Shown here one piece after another: positions 33,279 to 41,316 of a stretch of DNA of 64,000 bases. The stretch's first letter is position 1. The number at the start of each line of letters is the position of its first letter. The stretch is from Provencibacterium sp. (lineage in GTDB: Bacteria; Bacillota; Clostridia; Oscillospirales; Ruminococcaceae): the NCBI GenBank assembly GCA_022793895.1, contig JAAWDS010000024.1:1-64000 (forward strand), in the 5' to 3' direction. The notes under the pieces were generated by a model. That model was not told where the DNA came from, searched no databases, and worked only from the letters and a program-made list of their open reading frames with translations. The translations under genes and the position numbers were made by a program.

Positions 33279-33532
33279 TGTTTTGACCATTCCTTTCTTA
33301 TCCTGGAAGCCCGGCCGGTCCGGCGGAAAGAGCCGGAAGGATGCCGGAGCCTACCCCGCCGGCGGCAGTCCGGGCTTCGCGATAGACCTTATTATAGCGC
33401 AGACCCGCTTAAAAAGCTATCCTCCGCCTGCTTAAAAATGAAAATTGAATGGGAGCATACGGGAGTATACGGCCAAAAACGGGAGAAAACAGGAGATAAC
33501 ACAAAATAAATTAAAATATTTGAAAAAACCAC

Positions 33533-33561
33533 TTGACAGGGAGAGGACGGCTGCTTATAAT
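33533..33561 (+). promoter_or_regulatory. Promoter of rplM-rpsI
   Basis: Perfect TTGACA (33533-33538) and TATAAT (33556-33561) with a 17-bp spacer. Confidence 0.93.
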
Positions 33562-33567
33562 GAGATA

Positions 33568-33700
33568 GGTTATTTGGCATGTCCAAAAGCTGGTACATGC
33601 CGGTATTTCTTCCGTTCCTATCTGCCGCGCTGGGAACGGAGCCTGTCTTACTCCGGAAGAATTCGGATGAAAAGCGCGGTGCAGCTTTAAAAAGTTGGAG
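33568..33700 (+). promoter_or_regulatory. Structured 5' leader of rplM, candidate L13 autoregulatory leader
   Basis: About 140 transcribed bases separate the promoter from rplM. They include hairpin GGCATGT / ACATGCC and the stem CCGTTCC / GGAACGG. A Firmicute L13 leader is known at this position in other species. The match is by location and foldability only. Confidence 0.4.
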
Positions 33701-33708
33701 GTAACTTT

Positions 33709-34137
33709 ATGTCAACTACTATGCCGAAGGCCGCGGATATCGAACGCAAGTGGTATGTTATCGATGCGGCAGGCAAGCCGCTCGGCCGCGTTGCTGCGAA
33801 GGCCGCCGAACTCCTGCGCGGCAAGCACAAGCCCATCTTTGCCCCGCATGCGGATTGCGGTGATCATGTCGTCATCGTAAACTGCTCCCAGGCCGTTCTG
33901 ACGGGCAAAAAGCTCGAACAGAAATTTTACCGCCGCCACACCGGCTGGATCGGTTCGCTCAAAGAAGTGCGCTATGACAAGCTGATGAGCGAGCATCCCG
34001 AACAGGCAATGACCCTTGCGGTTAAGGGCATGGTGCCCGATACCACCATCGGCCGCCAGGCGCTGACCCGCCTGCGCACCTATGCAGGCGCCGAGCACCT
34101 GCATGCCGCCCAGAATCCGCAAGAGTATTCGCTGTAA
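33709..34137 (+). CDS. rplM: 50S ribosomal protein L13
   Basis: 142-aa large-subunit protein. KWYVIDAAGKPLGRVAAKAA, HADCGDHVVIVNC, KFYRRHTGWIGSLKEV and the C-terminal YAGAEHLHAAQNPQ are characteristic. GTTGGAGG ribosome site. Co-transcribed with rpsI, the usual pair. Confidence 0.98.
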   Translation: MSTTMPKAADIERKWYVIDAAGKPLGRVAAKAAELLRGKHKPIFAPHADCGDHVVIVNCSQAVLTGKKLEQKFYRRHTGWIGSLKEVRYDKLMSEHPEQAMTLAVKGMVPDTTIGRQALTRLRTYAGAEHLHAAQNPQEYSL

Positions 34138-34155
34138 TCGGGAGGAGGAAAGAAT

Positions 34156-34557
34156 ATGTACGAGTCTAGACAATATTTTTATGGTACCGGCAGAAGAAAG
34201 AGCTCTGTCGCGCGTGTGCGCCTTTATCCCGGTTCTGGTTCGATCACCATCAACGGCCGCGATATCGATGAATATTTCGGGCTGGACACCCTGAAGCTGA
34301 TTGTCCGCCAGCCGCTTGAGCTGACGAACAACCTGGGCAAGTTCGATATCATCTGCACCGTTGCAGGCGGCGGCGTTTCCGGGCAGGCGGGCGCTATCCG
34401 CCATGGCGTTGCCCGCGCCCTGCTGGAGTTCGACAGCGAGAATCTGCGTCCAGCGCTCAAAAAGGCAGGCTTCCTGACCCGCGATCCGAGAATGAAGGAA
34501 CGCAAGAAGTACGGCCTCAAGGCCGCCCGTCGCGCTCCGCAGTTCTCCAAGAGATAG
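34156..34557 (+). CDS. rpsI: 30S ribosomal protein S9
   Basis: 133-aa small-subunit protein. [40 protein letters not shown] and the basic tail [17 protein letters not shown] that reaches the P site are all present. 18 bp after rplM. Confidence 0.98.
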   Translation: MYESRQYFYGTGRRKSSVARVRLYPGSGSITINGRDIDEYFGLDTLKLIVRQPLELTNNLGKFDIICTVAGGGVSGQAGAIRHGVARALLEFDSENLRPALKKAGFLTRDPRMKERKKYGLKAARRAPQFSKR

Positions 34558-34572
34558 TTTTTCTGTTTTTTC

Positions 34573-34612
34573 AAAGCCCGCGCGGTCTCAAAAGCCGCTG
34601 CGGGCTTTGCCG
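34573..34612 (+). terminator. Terminator of rplM-rpsI
   Basis: AAAGCCCGC pairs with GCGGGCTTT (plus inner CGG/CCG), with a T-rich stretch after it. Confidence 0.75.
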
Positions 34613-34672
34613 CGTCTTTTAAAGCATAAGATAGAGGGAGCACGGTCATTTGAGAAGGGAGAGCGATTCATC

Positions 34673-36016
34673 ATGGAACAGGCAAAAGCGATTCAGGAAA
34701 CAATGCTGGAGCAATATGGCGGGGATTACCGGGCGAACCCGGTCCTTACCGCGGTGGGCCACGCCTTGAGCAAAAATGCGCTGGAGAACGTGGCCTTTGT
34801 GCAGGCCGCGCGCCCGCAGACGCAGTTCCGTTTTTCTCTGGAGCTGGAAACGCTGCCCGTTACTAACCAGAAAAAGAGCGGGCGCTGCTGGATCTTTGCC
34901 GGTCTCAACCTGCTGCGGGAGCGGATTGCCAAGAAATACAATCTGGAGCAGTTCGAGCTTTCGCAGAATTATACCGCCTTCTGGGATAAGTTTGAAAAGA
35001 TCAACTATTTCCTGGAGTCGGTCATCGATCTGCGCGATCGGCCGGTGGATGACCGGGTACTTACCCACATCCTGACCACAGGCGTCCAGGATGGCGGGCA
35101 ATGGGATATGTTCGTCAGCCTCGTGGAGAAATACGGCGTTGTCCCGAAGGCGGCCATGGATGAAACGGCCCAATCCAGCAACACCGCCACGATGAACGCC
35201 GTTCTGCGCCAGGGATTGACCCGCTGCGCCGCCCTTCTGCGCCGCATGCACGCCGAAGGGAAGGGGCTTGCCGCCCTTCAGGCCGAGAAGGAGCGGATGC
35301 TCGGCGAATTTTACGGGATGCTCTGCGCCTGCTTCGGAGAGCCGCCGCGTTCGTTTGATTTTGAATATGTGGATAAAGAAAAGCACTATGGCATTGTGCG
35401 CTCTTTGACGCCGCAGCAGTTCTATCAGGACTACCTGGGAGGCGATCTGGGCGAATATGTGAGCGTTATCCATGCGCCGACGGGGGATAAGCCGTTTGGA
35501 CGTACCTACACGGTGGACTATCTGGGAAACGTGGTAGGAGGGCGGCCAATCCGCTACCTGAATGTGCCGGTGGAGCTGCTCAAGGAAGCGGTCATCGCAC
35601 AGCTCAAGGCGGGCGAAACCGTCTGGTTTGGCAGCGATGCGGGCAAATTCGGCGATTCGGAAGAGGGTACCTGGGATGACTGCGCTTATGACTATGCAGG
35701 CGCTTTCGCCATGGATCTGTCCGTTTCTAAGGAGGATGGGCTTGATCTGCGCTGGAGCGCGATGAATCATGCCATGACCATCACCGGCGTGAATCTCGAC
35801 GAGGCCGGCGCGCCCACCAAGTGGAAGATTCAGAACAGCTGGAGCGACGACCGCGGCAACAAGGGTTACTTTGTGATGAGCGACAGTTGGTTCAACCGTT
35901 TTGTCTATCAGGCGGTGGTCCGCAAAGAGTATCTCCCGGCCGCTCAGCAGGAGCTGCTGGGGATGGAACCGGTTCATCTGCATCCCTGGGATCCAATGGG
36001 AACGCTGGCCGACTAA
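34673..36016 (+). CDS. pepC: Aminopeptidase C (bleomycin hydrolase family)
   Basis: 447-aa cytoplasmic papain-fold (C1B) peptidase that trims N-terminal residues, typical length. The catalytic Cys is in KKSGRCWIFAGLNLLR, the His in MNHAMTITGVN and the Asn in KIQNSWSDDRGNKGYF. ATG 34673 follows GAGAAGGGAGAG. The C-terminus (MEPVHLHPWDPMGTLAD) is of the usual PepC type, which itself blocks the active site in this family. Confidence 0.95.
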   Translation: MEQAKAIQETMLEQYGGDYRANPVLTAVGHALSKNALENVAFVQAARPQTQFRFSLELETLPVTNQKKSGRCWIFAGLNLLRERIAKKYNLEQFELSQNYTAFWDKFEKINYFLESVIDLRDRPVDDRVLTHILTTGVQDGGQWDMFVSLVEKYGVVPKAAMDETAQSSNTATMNAVLRQGLTRCAALLRRMHAEGKGLAALQAEKERMLGEFYGMLCACFGEPPRSFDFEYVDKEKHYGIVRSLTPQQFYQDYLGGDLGEYVSVIHAPTGDKPFGRTYTVDYLGNVVGGRPIRYLNVPVELLKEAVIAQLKAGETVWFGSDAGKFGDSEEGTWDDCAYDYAGAFAMDLSVSKEDGLDLRWSAMNHAMTITGVNLDEAGAPTKWKIQNSWSDDRGNKGYFVMSDSWFNRFVYQAVVRKEYLPAAQQELLGMEPVHLHPWDPMGTLAD

Positions 36017-36046
36017 ATAATCCCTATGCTTTACTTTTACGGTTGG

Positions 36047-36085
36047 GGACGCTGCAAGGTGTTTTGCAGCGTCCTTAACTTTTTT
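36047..36085 (+). terminator. Terminator of pepC
   Basis: GGACGCTGCAAA pairs with TTTGCAGCGTCC around a short loop, followed by a T-rich run. Confidence 0.85.
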
Positions 36086-36492
36086 GCGGAAATTTTTAAA
36101 ATCATTGTGAGACAAAAGGAGGGAATCGGAAAAGTACTATTATTACAAAATTTAACCATAAATAACGATAAAATATAGATAAAAAGCCGGGCGATCGGTG
36201 GATAGGCAAAGTTCATATAATTTAGCTATTCTAGCCTCAGATTTCCGGGGACGATTCTGTTAAAATCACGAGGAATTCTTAAGAAAGCGACCGCTTCCTC
36301 CATTTTTTTTAATGGGCAGTAGAGAAGGGAAGGTTTGACAAAAGGGATGGGATTGCATATAATGACAACTATCTTGGTAAAAATAGTCAATGCAGCCGGT
36401 CCCAAAGGGGCGGGCGGCAAACATTTCACCAAAAACGGAGAGCGCCTTGAGCGGTCCTTCTCTCCTGGCGCCCCGGCAAAAAGGAGCAGTTT
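36086..36492 (+). other. Gene-free stretch with promoter and leader of the G5-3D gene
   Basis: 36086-36330 is AT-rich and shows no coding frame or recognised RNA. A perfect promoter follows (TTGACA 36335-36340, TATAAT 36358-36363). The transcribed leader 36370-36490 can form GC-rich hairpins (for example GCCGGTCCC / GGGGCGGGCGGC; GGAGAG / CTCTCC). Related genes in other Firmicutes are sometimes riboswitch-controlled, but I could not match a family here. Confidence 0.55.
36335..36363 (+). promoter_or_regulatory. Promoter of the G5-3D cell-wall protein gene
   Basis: Consensus TTGACA and TATAAT with exactly 17 bp between. Confidence 0.92.
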
Positions 36493-37536
36493 ATGGATAG
36501 ACTATTACGAAGGGTGTACCGGATCGTGCGCTGGCTGCGTACCCGTGCATTCGCCGTAGGTGTACTATCGATCGTGCTGGCCTTCACTATCTACCAAACC
36601 ACCGAGTTAACCCATGCGGTCTATATCCGCGATGGCGAAAGCCTCACGCTCACCTACACCATGAAGGAGGATGTGCACGACGTCCTGCACGACGAAGGGA
36701 TCACCGTGATGGCCAGCGACATGGTTCACTTTACCGGATTTTCTCCGGCCATTACTGAGGTGGAAATTAAGCGTTCGTTCCCCATCACGCTGACCGTCGG
36801 CGGCAAAAAGAGGCAATTGAAAATTCAGGATATGACGGTGAAGCAGCTCTTGGATGAGGAGAGGATCGTGCTGGACGGGAACGATAAGATCAACATGGAT
36901 CTGGGCGATATGCTCTATGAGGGCGCCCATCTGGTGGTCGAGCGGATCGATTACGCAACGCGCACCGAGAGCCGGATTCTGCCTTATGCCACCCAGCAGA
37001 CGCACAGCTCCCTTCTGGACATTGGAAAGGTCCGGGTACTGGTAGCCGGAGAAGAAGGGGAGGAAATCACCACCTATTCCCAAAAACTCAAGGATGGCGA
37101 GATCATCTTTGAGAGAGCGGTCAGCACCCAGGTGATTAAATCCCCGGTTACGCAGGAGGAGCTGGTGGGCGCGCAGGAGCCGATTTCTCCCTTAGACTTC
37201 GGTTATAAGTTTGACACCGACGGCGCGCCGATCGGCTACCGGCAGGTTTTTACCAACCAGAAGGCGACGGGCTACAGTGCGCGCGACGGGGCGCGGACGG
37301 CCAGCGGACGGTATGCCGTGCCGGGGCATGTAGCGGTCAACGCCGAGAAGATCCCCTATGGCACCAAGCTCTATATCGCTTCTGAGGATGGCAGCTTTAT
37401 CTATGGCTACGCGATTGCGGCGGACACGGGGATTGGGCTGATGGATGGCCGGACGGACATCGATCTTTTCTATGACACCTATACCGAGAGCGTGCTCAAC
37501 GGCGTTCGCTATGTCAACGTCTATGTTCTCGATTGA
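36493..37536 (+). CDS. YabE-like secreted protein with DUF348, G5 and 3D domains
   Basis: 347 aa. One N-terminal membrane segment or signal anchor (about 18-36: FAVGVLSIVLAFTIYQTTEL). DUF348 ubiquitin-like repeats follow (SLTLTYTMKEDVHDVLHDEG and KRQLKIQDMTVKQLLDEERI), then a G5 domain (about 180-235) and a C-terminal 3D domain with the acidic triad (AADTGIGLMDGRTDIDLFYD). Proteins of this build (Sps/Rpf-like) are peptidoglycan-active and linked to stationary-phase survival and spore outgrowth. AAAAAGGAG ribosome site. Confidence 0.92.
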   Translation: MDRLLRRVYRIVRWLRTRAFAVGVLSIVLAFTIYQTTELTHAVYIRDGESLTLTYTMKEDVHDVLHDEGITVMASDMVHFTGFSPAITEVEIKRSFPITLTVGGKKRQLKIQDMTVKQLLDEERIVLDGNDKINMDLGDMLYEGAHLVVERIDYATRTESRILPYATQQTHSSLLDIGKVRVLVAGEEGEEITTYSQKLKDGEIIFERAVSTQVIKSPVTQEELVGAQEPISPLDFGYKFDTDGAPIGYRQVFTNQKATGYSARDGARTASGRYAVPGHVAVNAEKIPYGTKLYIASEDGSFIYGYAIAADTGIGLMDGRTDIDLFYDTYTESVLNGVRYVNVYVLD

Positions 37537-37611
37537 TACAAGCGGGGGCCATTGCCCGCAGGCATCTCCTTTTCTCAGGCGTGCTTAAAAAAGTTTTTCC
37601 GGCTTATAGGG

Positions 37612-37656
37612 GGCCGTCTGCAAAATGCAAAGCATTTTGCAGACGGCCTTTTCCTA
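37612..37656 (+). terminator. Terminator after the G5-3D gene
   Basis: GGCCGTCTGCAAAATGC and its complement form a perfect 17-bp stem with a 3-base loop (37612-37648), then TTTTCC. The GCAAAATGC core recurs in the terminators at 10.1 and 23.6 kb. Confidence 0.92.
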
Positions 37657-37726
37657 TTTTTTGGAATACCTTCAGCATATTTTGCCAATACTGCACATAG
37701 AGATAAAGCGAAAGGATGGGGTGCAG

Positions 37727-38014
37727 TTGAAGCGGATAAGCCTGGCAGGCGGGAGAGAGACCATGGGGCAAGAGCAGTTGGCCCTCCGGCGGGATATGGA
37801 TGAGGTAGTGCGCTTACTCGATAACTGTAGGCGGCGCTTTGACCTTGTCCTAGAGGATGAACTGCTGGAGGCGGCCATTTATGAGGAGAACGCGCTGATG
37901 GCCCGATACCGTTATCTGCTGCGTATTGCCAAGGAGCGCGGGGAAGAGGCGTCAAAGCCCATAGAGGGGAGGAAAGACGGATGCTTGACTCCATCTATCT
38001 TAGCGGATTTTTAG
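37727..38014 (+). CDS. DUF2508 (YaaL-like) protein
   Basis: 95 aa from TTG 37727 after AAAGGATGGGG. Acidic, helical protein (LALRRDMDEVVRLLDNCRRR; ALMARYRYLLRIAKERGEE) of the YaaL type, which in Bacillus precedes bofA as here. Function unknown. Its last 34 bases overlap bofA, implying coupled translation. Confidence 0.75.
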   Translation: MKRISLAGGRETMGQEQLALRRDMDEVVRLLDNCRRRFDLVLEDELLEAAIYEENALMARYRYLLRIAKERGEEASKPIEGRKDGCLTPSILADF

Positions 38015-38241
38015 CGCTGTCGGCGGTCGTTATGCTGGCGGGGCTTTTGCGCCAGCGGGTGCTGTTTAGCGGAATGGCGCTCAGCACTCTCAGCGGCTTG
38101 AGCGCGCTGCTGCTGGTCAGCCTTCTATCCGGCCCTTTCCGGTTGGGAATCGCCTTCAACCTTTTAAGCGCGCTCATAGCGGCGATCTATGGGATCCCAG
38201 GGGTGATCGGGATGTTGGCTTTGCGCATGCTGACGGCATAA
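37981..38241 (+). CDS. bofA: Pro-sigmaK processing inhibitor BofA family protein
   Basis: 86-aa membrane protein with three hydrophobic helices. The C-terminal GIAFNLLSALIAAIYGIPGV is the conserved BofA motif (N and GIPG). In sporulating Bacillus it holds the SpoIVFB protease inactive in the forespore membrane. Context with a YaaL-like gene agrees. RBS GAGGGGAGG overlaps the upstream gene. Confidence 0.88.
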   Translation: MLDSIYLSGFLALSAVVMLAGLLRQRVLFSGMALSTLSGLSALLLVSLLSGPFRLGIAFNLLSALIAAIYGIPGVIGMLALRMLTA

Positions 38242-38255
38242 AAGAAGAGCGTGGG

Positions 38256-38291
38256 GGAGAGGACTCGGTTAGGGAGCCCTCTCCTTCGTTT
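38256..38291 (+). terminator. Terminator between bofA and the convergent HxlR gene
   Basis: GGAGAGG pairs with CCTCTCC around 15 bases; the following T content is modest, so strength is uncertain. Confidence 0.55.
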
Positions 38292-38663
38292 TCATACTTT
38301 ATTCCGGTGTTCAAACGGATCCAACTGAGTCGCTTCCTCCGGAAAATGGCGTTCCCCCCAGGCTTTCATATAGCTCATTACATCCATGAAGCTCTTGCCC
38401 AAATCGGATAACGCATATTCCACCCGCGGCGGAATCTCGTTAAAGTCCTGTCGGATCAGAAACCCATCCGCCTCTAATTCCCGGAGCTGCTTTGTCAGGG
38501 ACGACTCGGTTATTTCTCCGAGCTGGCGGCGCAGCGCTCCAAACCGGCGGATGTCACAGAACGCTATATAATAGAGAATTTCCAGCTTCCACTTACCGCC
38601 CAATATTTTTTGAAGGGTGGACATCGTTTTGCAGCGCTGGACCGCCGCTTCTGTTTTCTTCAT
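38292..38663 (-). CDS. HxlR family transcriptional regulator
   Basis: 123 aa from ATG 38663, preceded by CAGGAGG. Winged-helix protein: LGGKWKLEILYYIAFCDIRR, FGALRRQLGEITESSLTKQL and RELEADGFLIRQDFNEIPPR are the classic HxlR sequence. One conserved Cys (FCDIRR) could sense redox or electrophiles. It is divergent from the radical SAM gene and a symmetric site lies between them. Confidence 0.92.
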   Translation of the reverse strand: MKKTEAAVQRCKTMSTLQKILGGKWKLEILYYIAFCDIRRFGALRRQLGEITESSLTKQLRELEADGFLIRQDFNEIPPRVEYALSDLGKSFMDVMSYMKAWGERHFPEEATQLDPFEHRNKV

Positions 38664-38714
38664 TTTGCTTAAGCCTCCTGAGGGCATTATATCGCCGGCC
38701 GTCTCAAAAGACAA

Positions 38715-38733
38715 GGTACTGCAAAAAAGTACC
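38715..38733. promoter_or_regulatory. Candidate HxlR operator
   Basis: GGTACT and AGTACC form a perfect 6-bp inverted repeat with a 7-bp AT-rich spacer. It lies between the divergent hxlR-type and radical SAM genes, about 27 bp upstream of a TATAAT (38760-38765) for the latter. HxlR proteins commonly bind GTAC-type half-sites. Confidence 0.6.
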
Positions 38734-38791
38734 GTACTTTTTATTTTTTCGGAGCGTGCTATAATGGCAAAAAAACAAGGAGGCGCCGGTT

Positions 38792-39727
38792 ATGCACTAC
38801 ACAGGAACGATATGGAGGCCGCCCTATGAGGCTTCCTCGCTGCTGCTTGAGGCGGCGGCGGGCTGTACCCACCACAGCTGTAAATTTTGTACGCTCTATA
38901 ACGATTTGCCGTTCCGGTTCAGAATGTCTCCCCTTGAGGATATCGAGAGCGATTTGCAGGAGGCGCAGCTCTGGAGCACCGATCCGATTTCGATGCTGAC
39001 GGCCCGGCTGCAAGGGCTGTCCAGGCCGGAGCGCATGCAGCGGGCCTTTTTGGTTGGGGCGAATCCATTTGTCTTGAAACATGAACGGCTTATGGCCATT
39101 GCCGGCTTGATTCAAAAATATGTTCCGTCTATCCAATCGATCGGATGTTTTGCGCGGATCACCGATATTACGCAAAAATCAGACGAGGAATTGGCGGTCC
39201 TCCATCGCGCCGGGTACGACGGCTTGACCATAGGAATCGAAACCGGCGATGATGAAGCCTTGCGCTTTATGAATAAGGGCTATGCCGCCGCGGATATTGT
39301 GAAGCAATGCCGCCGGTTGGATGAGGCCGGTATTGGTTACAGCTTCTTTTACCTGGCGGGCATTTCCGGCGCTGGACGCGGAGAAATGGGCGCAATGGCG
39401 ACCGCCGGCGTTTGTAATCAGCTTCACCCGGTGTTGATTGGCGTGAATATGCTGACCGTTTATCCGGATTCGGAGCTTTATCAGGAAATCCGGCGCGGCA
39501 ACTGGAAGGAAGAGAGCGAGATTGAAAAATATAAGGAAATTTGCACATTGCTTGAAGGTCTGGAGATCCCTACTCGATTCGCTGCTTTAGGCGCGTCCAA
39601 TGCTTTTCGGTTTCAGGGTTCCTTGCCGGAGGATAAGGGCGGCCTCGCCGCAGCGCTCGATAAAATTATTGAAACTGCGCGGGAGGAGGACTTACGGGCA
39701 TACCGCGAGAATCTTCCTCATCTGTAA
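38792..39727 (+). CDS. Radical SAM protein, unknown substrate
   Basis: 311 aa. The cluster-binding motif is CTHHSCKFCTLY, spaced C-x4-C-x2-C instead of the common C-x3-C-x2-C. TIM-barrel features follow: ISMLTARLQG, IQSIGCFARITDI, GYDGLTIGIETGDDEALRFM and GIGYSFFYLAGISGAG. It resembles the Elp3/MiaB-type core without added domains. RBS AAGGAGG. Probably controlled by the divergent HxlR protein. Confidence 0.85.
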   Translation: MHYTGTIWRPPYEASSLLLEAAAGCTHHSCKFCTLYNDLPFRFRMSPLEDIESDLQEAQLWSTDPISMLTARLQGLSRPERMQRAFLVGANPFVLKHERLMAIAGLIQKYVPSIQSIGCFARITDITQKSDEELAVLHRAGYDGLTIGIETGDDEALRFMNKGYAAADIVKQCRRLDEAGIGYSFFYLAGISGAGRGEMGAMATAGVCNQLHPVLIGVNMLTVYPDSELYQEIRRGNWKEESEIEKYKEICTLLEGLEIPTRFAALGASNAFRFQGSLPEDKGGLAAALDKIIETAREEDLRAYRENLPHL

Positions 39728-39828
39728 AAGGGAGCGTTTCAGCGCGCTTGCTTGTCCGAACATTTTTGATAGGTTCGCCAAAAAAGGCAGAGCAGCCTTT
39801 CGGAGCGTTTCACGAGGTAAACGCTGCC

Positions 39829-39877
39829 CCGGAGTACACCCTCTAAAGGGTGTGCTCCGGGAGAATTCTTCTTTTTT
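39829..39877 (+). terminator. Terminator of the radical SAM gene
   Basis: CCGGAG-T-ACACCCT pairs with AGGGTGT-G-CTCCGG, one mismatch, then a T-rich stretch ending TTTTTT. Confidence 0.8.
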
Positions 39878-39898
39878 CAAGAAAATTTGGAAAAACTA

Positions 39899-39927
39899 TT
39901 GACTTCATTCCCCTTATCGTTTATAAT
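39899..39927 (+). promoter_or_regulatory. Promoter of tRNA-Met/tRNA-Glu
   Basis: TTGACT and TATAAT with a 17-bp spacer, 34 bp before tRNA-Met. Confidence 0.85.
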
Positions 39928-39961
39928 TAGACTCGTTCTGAAAAACAGACAAACTTTAAAT

Positions 39962-40038
39962 GGCGGTATAGCTCAGTTGGCTAGAGCATTCGGTTCATAC
40001 CCGAAGTGTCGGCGGTTCAAGTCCACCTACCGCTACCA
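39962..40038 (+). tRNA. tRNA-Met (CAT)
   Basis: 77-nt cloverleaf. Acceptor GGCGGTA / TACCGCT (terminal G-T pair), anticodon stem TTCGG/CCGAA with loop TTCATAC giving CAT, T-arm GTTCAAGTC, discriminator A and encoded CCA. The absence of a 1-72 mismatch of initiator type suggests an elongator tRNA. Confidence 0.94.
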
Positions 40039-40090
40039 TGCAGTTTCTATCCCGTAAGGGAGTTTAGATAAGCCGCTTAGGCGGTTCTTT

Positions 40091-40165
40091 GGCCCGTTGG
40101 TCAAGAGGTTAAGACACCGCCCTTTCACGGCGGTATCGCGGGTTCGATTCCCGCACGGGTCACCA
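40091..40165 (+). tRNA. tRNA-Glu (TTC)
   Basis: 75-nt cloverleaf. Acceptor GGCCCGT / ACGGGTC, anticodon stem CCGCC/GGCGG with loop CTTTCAC giving TTC, T-arm GTTCGATTC, discriminator A and encoded CCA. 52 bp downstream of tRNA-Met on the same transcript. Confidence 0.95.
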
Positions 40166-40173
40166 GTTGTTTA

Positions 40174-40216
40174 ATAACTACGTTTCTGTGAGAGAAGCGT
40201 AGTTATTTTTTATTTT
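40174..40216 (+). terminator. Terminator of the tRNA-Met/Glu operon
   Basis: ATAACTACG(T)TTCT pairs with AGAAGCGTAGTTAT, followed by TTTTTTATTTT. Confidence 0.9.
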
Positions 40217-40316
40217 AGAGCGGTAGGAGAATAACGTCCAAAAACGTTAGAGGCTGTGCGGCCCGGTTGCCGCGACAGCGGCGAGCGTTTTTATTCCTGG
40301 TAAATGGGGGTATATT

Positions 40317-40748
40317 ATGCAAATCTCAAGCAGATTTACGATCGCTGTTCATGTGCTTATCTGTATCGAAATATTTAAGAAGGAGCGGAAAATAACCAGC
40401 GATTTCTTGTCGGCCAGTGTAAATGTAAACCCTGTTGTGATAAGAAGGCTGCTACAACAGCTAAAAAAGGCCGGAATTGTCCATGTCCTGCGGGGAAGCG
40501 GAGGGGCGGATACGGCAAAGCCAATAGATAAGATTACCTTGCTGGATATCTATAACGCTGTGGAGTGTGTCGGCGGGGGAGAGCTGTTCCATTTTCATGA
40601 AAACCCCAATCAACTCTGTCCCGTGGGGAGAAACATTCATGCCGTTCTGGATGTAAGGCTTGAGAAAATTCAAAAGGCTATGGAAGAGGAAATGAAATCC
40701 GTAACGCTCTTTGATATTTTGAATGATGCACACAAATGGATCCGGTGA
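40317..40748 (+). CDS. Rrf2 family transcriptional regulator
   Basis: 143 aa with the family start QISSRFTIAVHVLICIEIF and a winged helix (SDFLSASVNVNPVVIRRLLQ, then QLKKAGIVHVLRGSGG). Only one cysteine lies in the usual cluster region (QLCPVG), so it may lack an Fe-S cluster and resemble YwnA-like members. The downstream promoter with two matching palindromes is its likely target. Confidence 0.9.
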   Translation: MQISSRFTIAVHVLICIEIFKKERKITSDFLSASVNVNPVVIRRLLQQLKKAGIVHVLRGSGGADTAKPIDKITLLDIYNAVECVGGGELFHFHENPNQLCPVGRNIHAVLDVRLEKIQKAMEEEMKSVTLFDILNDAHKWIR

Positions 40749-40793
40749 TCCGAAATCCTTTGACAGTGCAGGAAGAGCTTTCAAAAAAATTGA

Positions 40794-40854
40794 TGTAACT
40801 ATTGACATTACAACGAGCTGGTGGTATAACTATAGATGTAACAGCTTTAGTTAC
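40794..40854 (+). promoter_or_regulatory. Cupin-gene promoter bracketed by two Rrf2-type operators
   Basis: TTGACA (40802-40807) and TATAAC (40825-40830) are 17 bp apart. TGTAA...TTACA (40794-40812) spans the -35. GTAAC...GTTAC (40838-40854) lies just after the expected start of transcription. Both are TGTAAC-type inverted repeats as described for YwnA/NsrR-like Rrf2 sites. Confidence 0.7.
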
Positions 40855-40876
40855 GACATAGACAGGAGGTAATAGC

Positions 40877-41236
40877 ATGACAAACTTTAAAAAGGCGAGC
40901 GTAACTCTGGAAGCAAGGACGGAGCTGCATGACATTCTTTCTCTGACCGGAGCGGAGATTAGCCTGAACCATCTCCCTGCGGGAACGGGTGTGCCGTTTG
41001 TTCACTCTCATAAGAACAATGAGGAAATTTATGCCGTCCTCTCCGGAAAAGGCAAAGCGGTTATCGATGGAGAAACAGTAGAGCTGGCGGCTGGCGATTG
41101 GGTTCGTATCGCTCCGGCGGCAAAGCGCCAGTTTTCAGCGGCAGAGGATTCTGCAATCCGTTTTGCCTGTATTCAGGTAAAGGAGAACTCCTTGAAGGGC
41201 TATACAAAGGATGACGCAGTAATAGAAGGCGCATAA
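40877..41236 (+). CDS. Small single-domain cupin protein
   Basis: 119 aa. The two cupin motifs are GTGVPFVHSHKNNEEIYAVL (metal ligands H, H, E) and GDWVRIAPAAKRQFSAAED, where the last usual His is replaced. GACAGGAGG precedes the ATG. The substrate is unknown. It is 128 bp after the Rrf2 gene and behind its own, apparently Rrf2-controlled, promoter; electrophile or quinone stress is a possible inducer. Confidence 0.85.
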   Translation: MTNFKKASVTLEARTELHDILSLTGAEISLNHLPAGTGVPFVHSHKNNEEIYAVLSGKGKAVIDGETVELAAGDWVRIAPAAKRQFSAAEDSAIRFACIQVKENSLKGYTKDDAVIEGA

Positions 41237-41284
41237 GGGCGTCCCGGAGGTTTGATAGTCCGGTGAGCTGCGCCGCATAAAGAG

Positions 41285-41316
41285 AACCCCGCAGGTTATT
41301 TCAACCTGCGGGGTTT
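41285..41316 (+). terminator. Terminator after the cupin gene
   Basis: AACCCCGCAGGTT and AACCTGCGGGGTT, perfect 13-bp stem with a 5-base loop, modest T-run. Confidence 0.85.

Noticed and set aside
36364-36490. Leader of the G5-3D gene as a c-di-AMP riboswitch
   Set aside because: Related genes can carry one, but the conserved segments of that class could not be located here.
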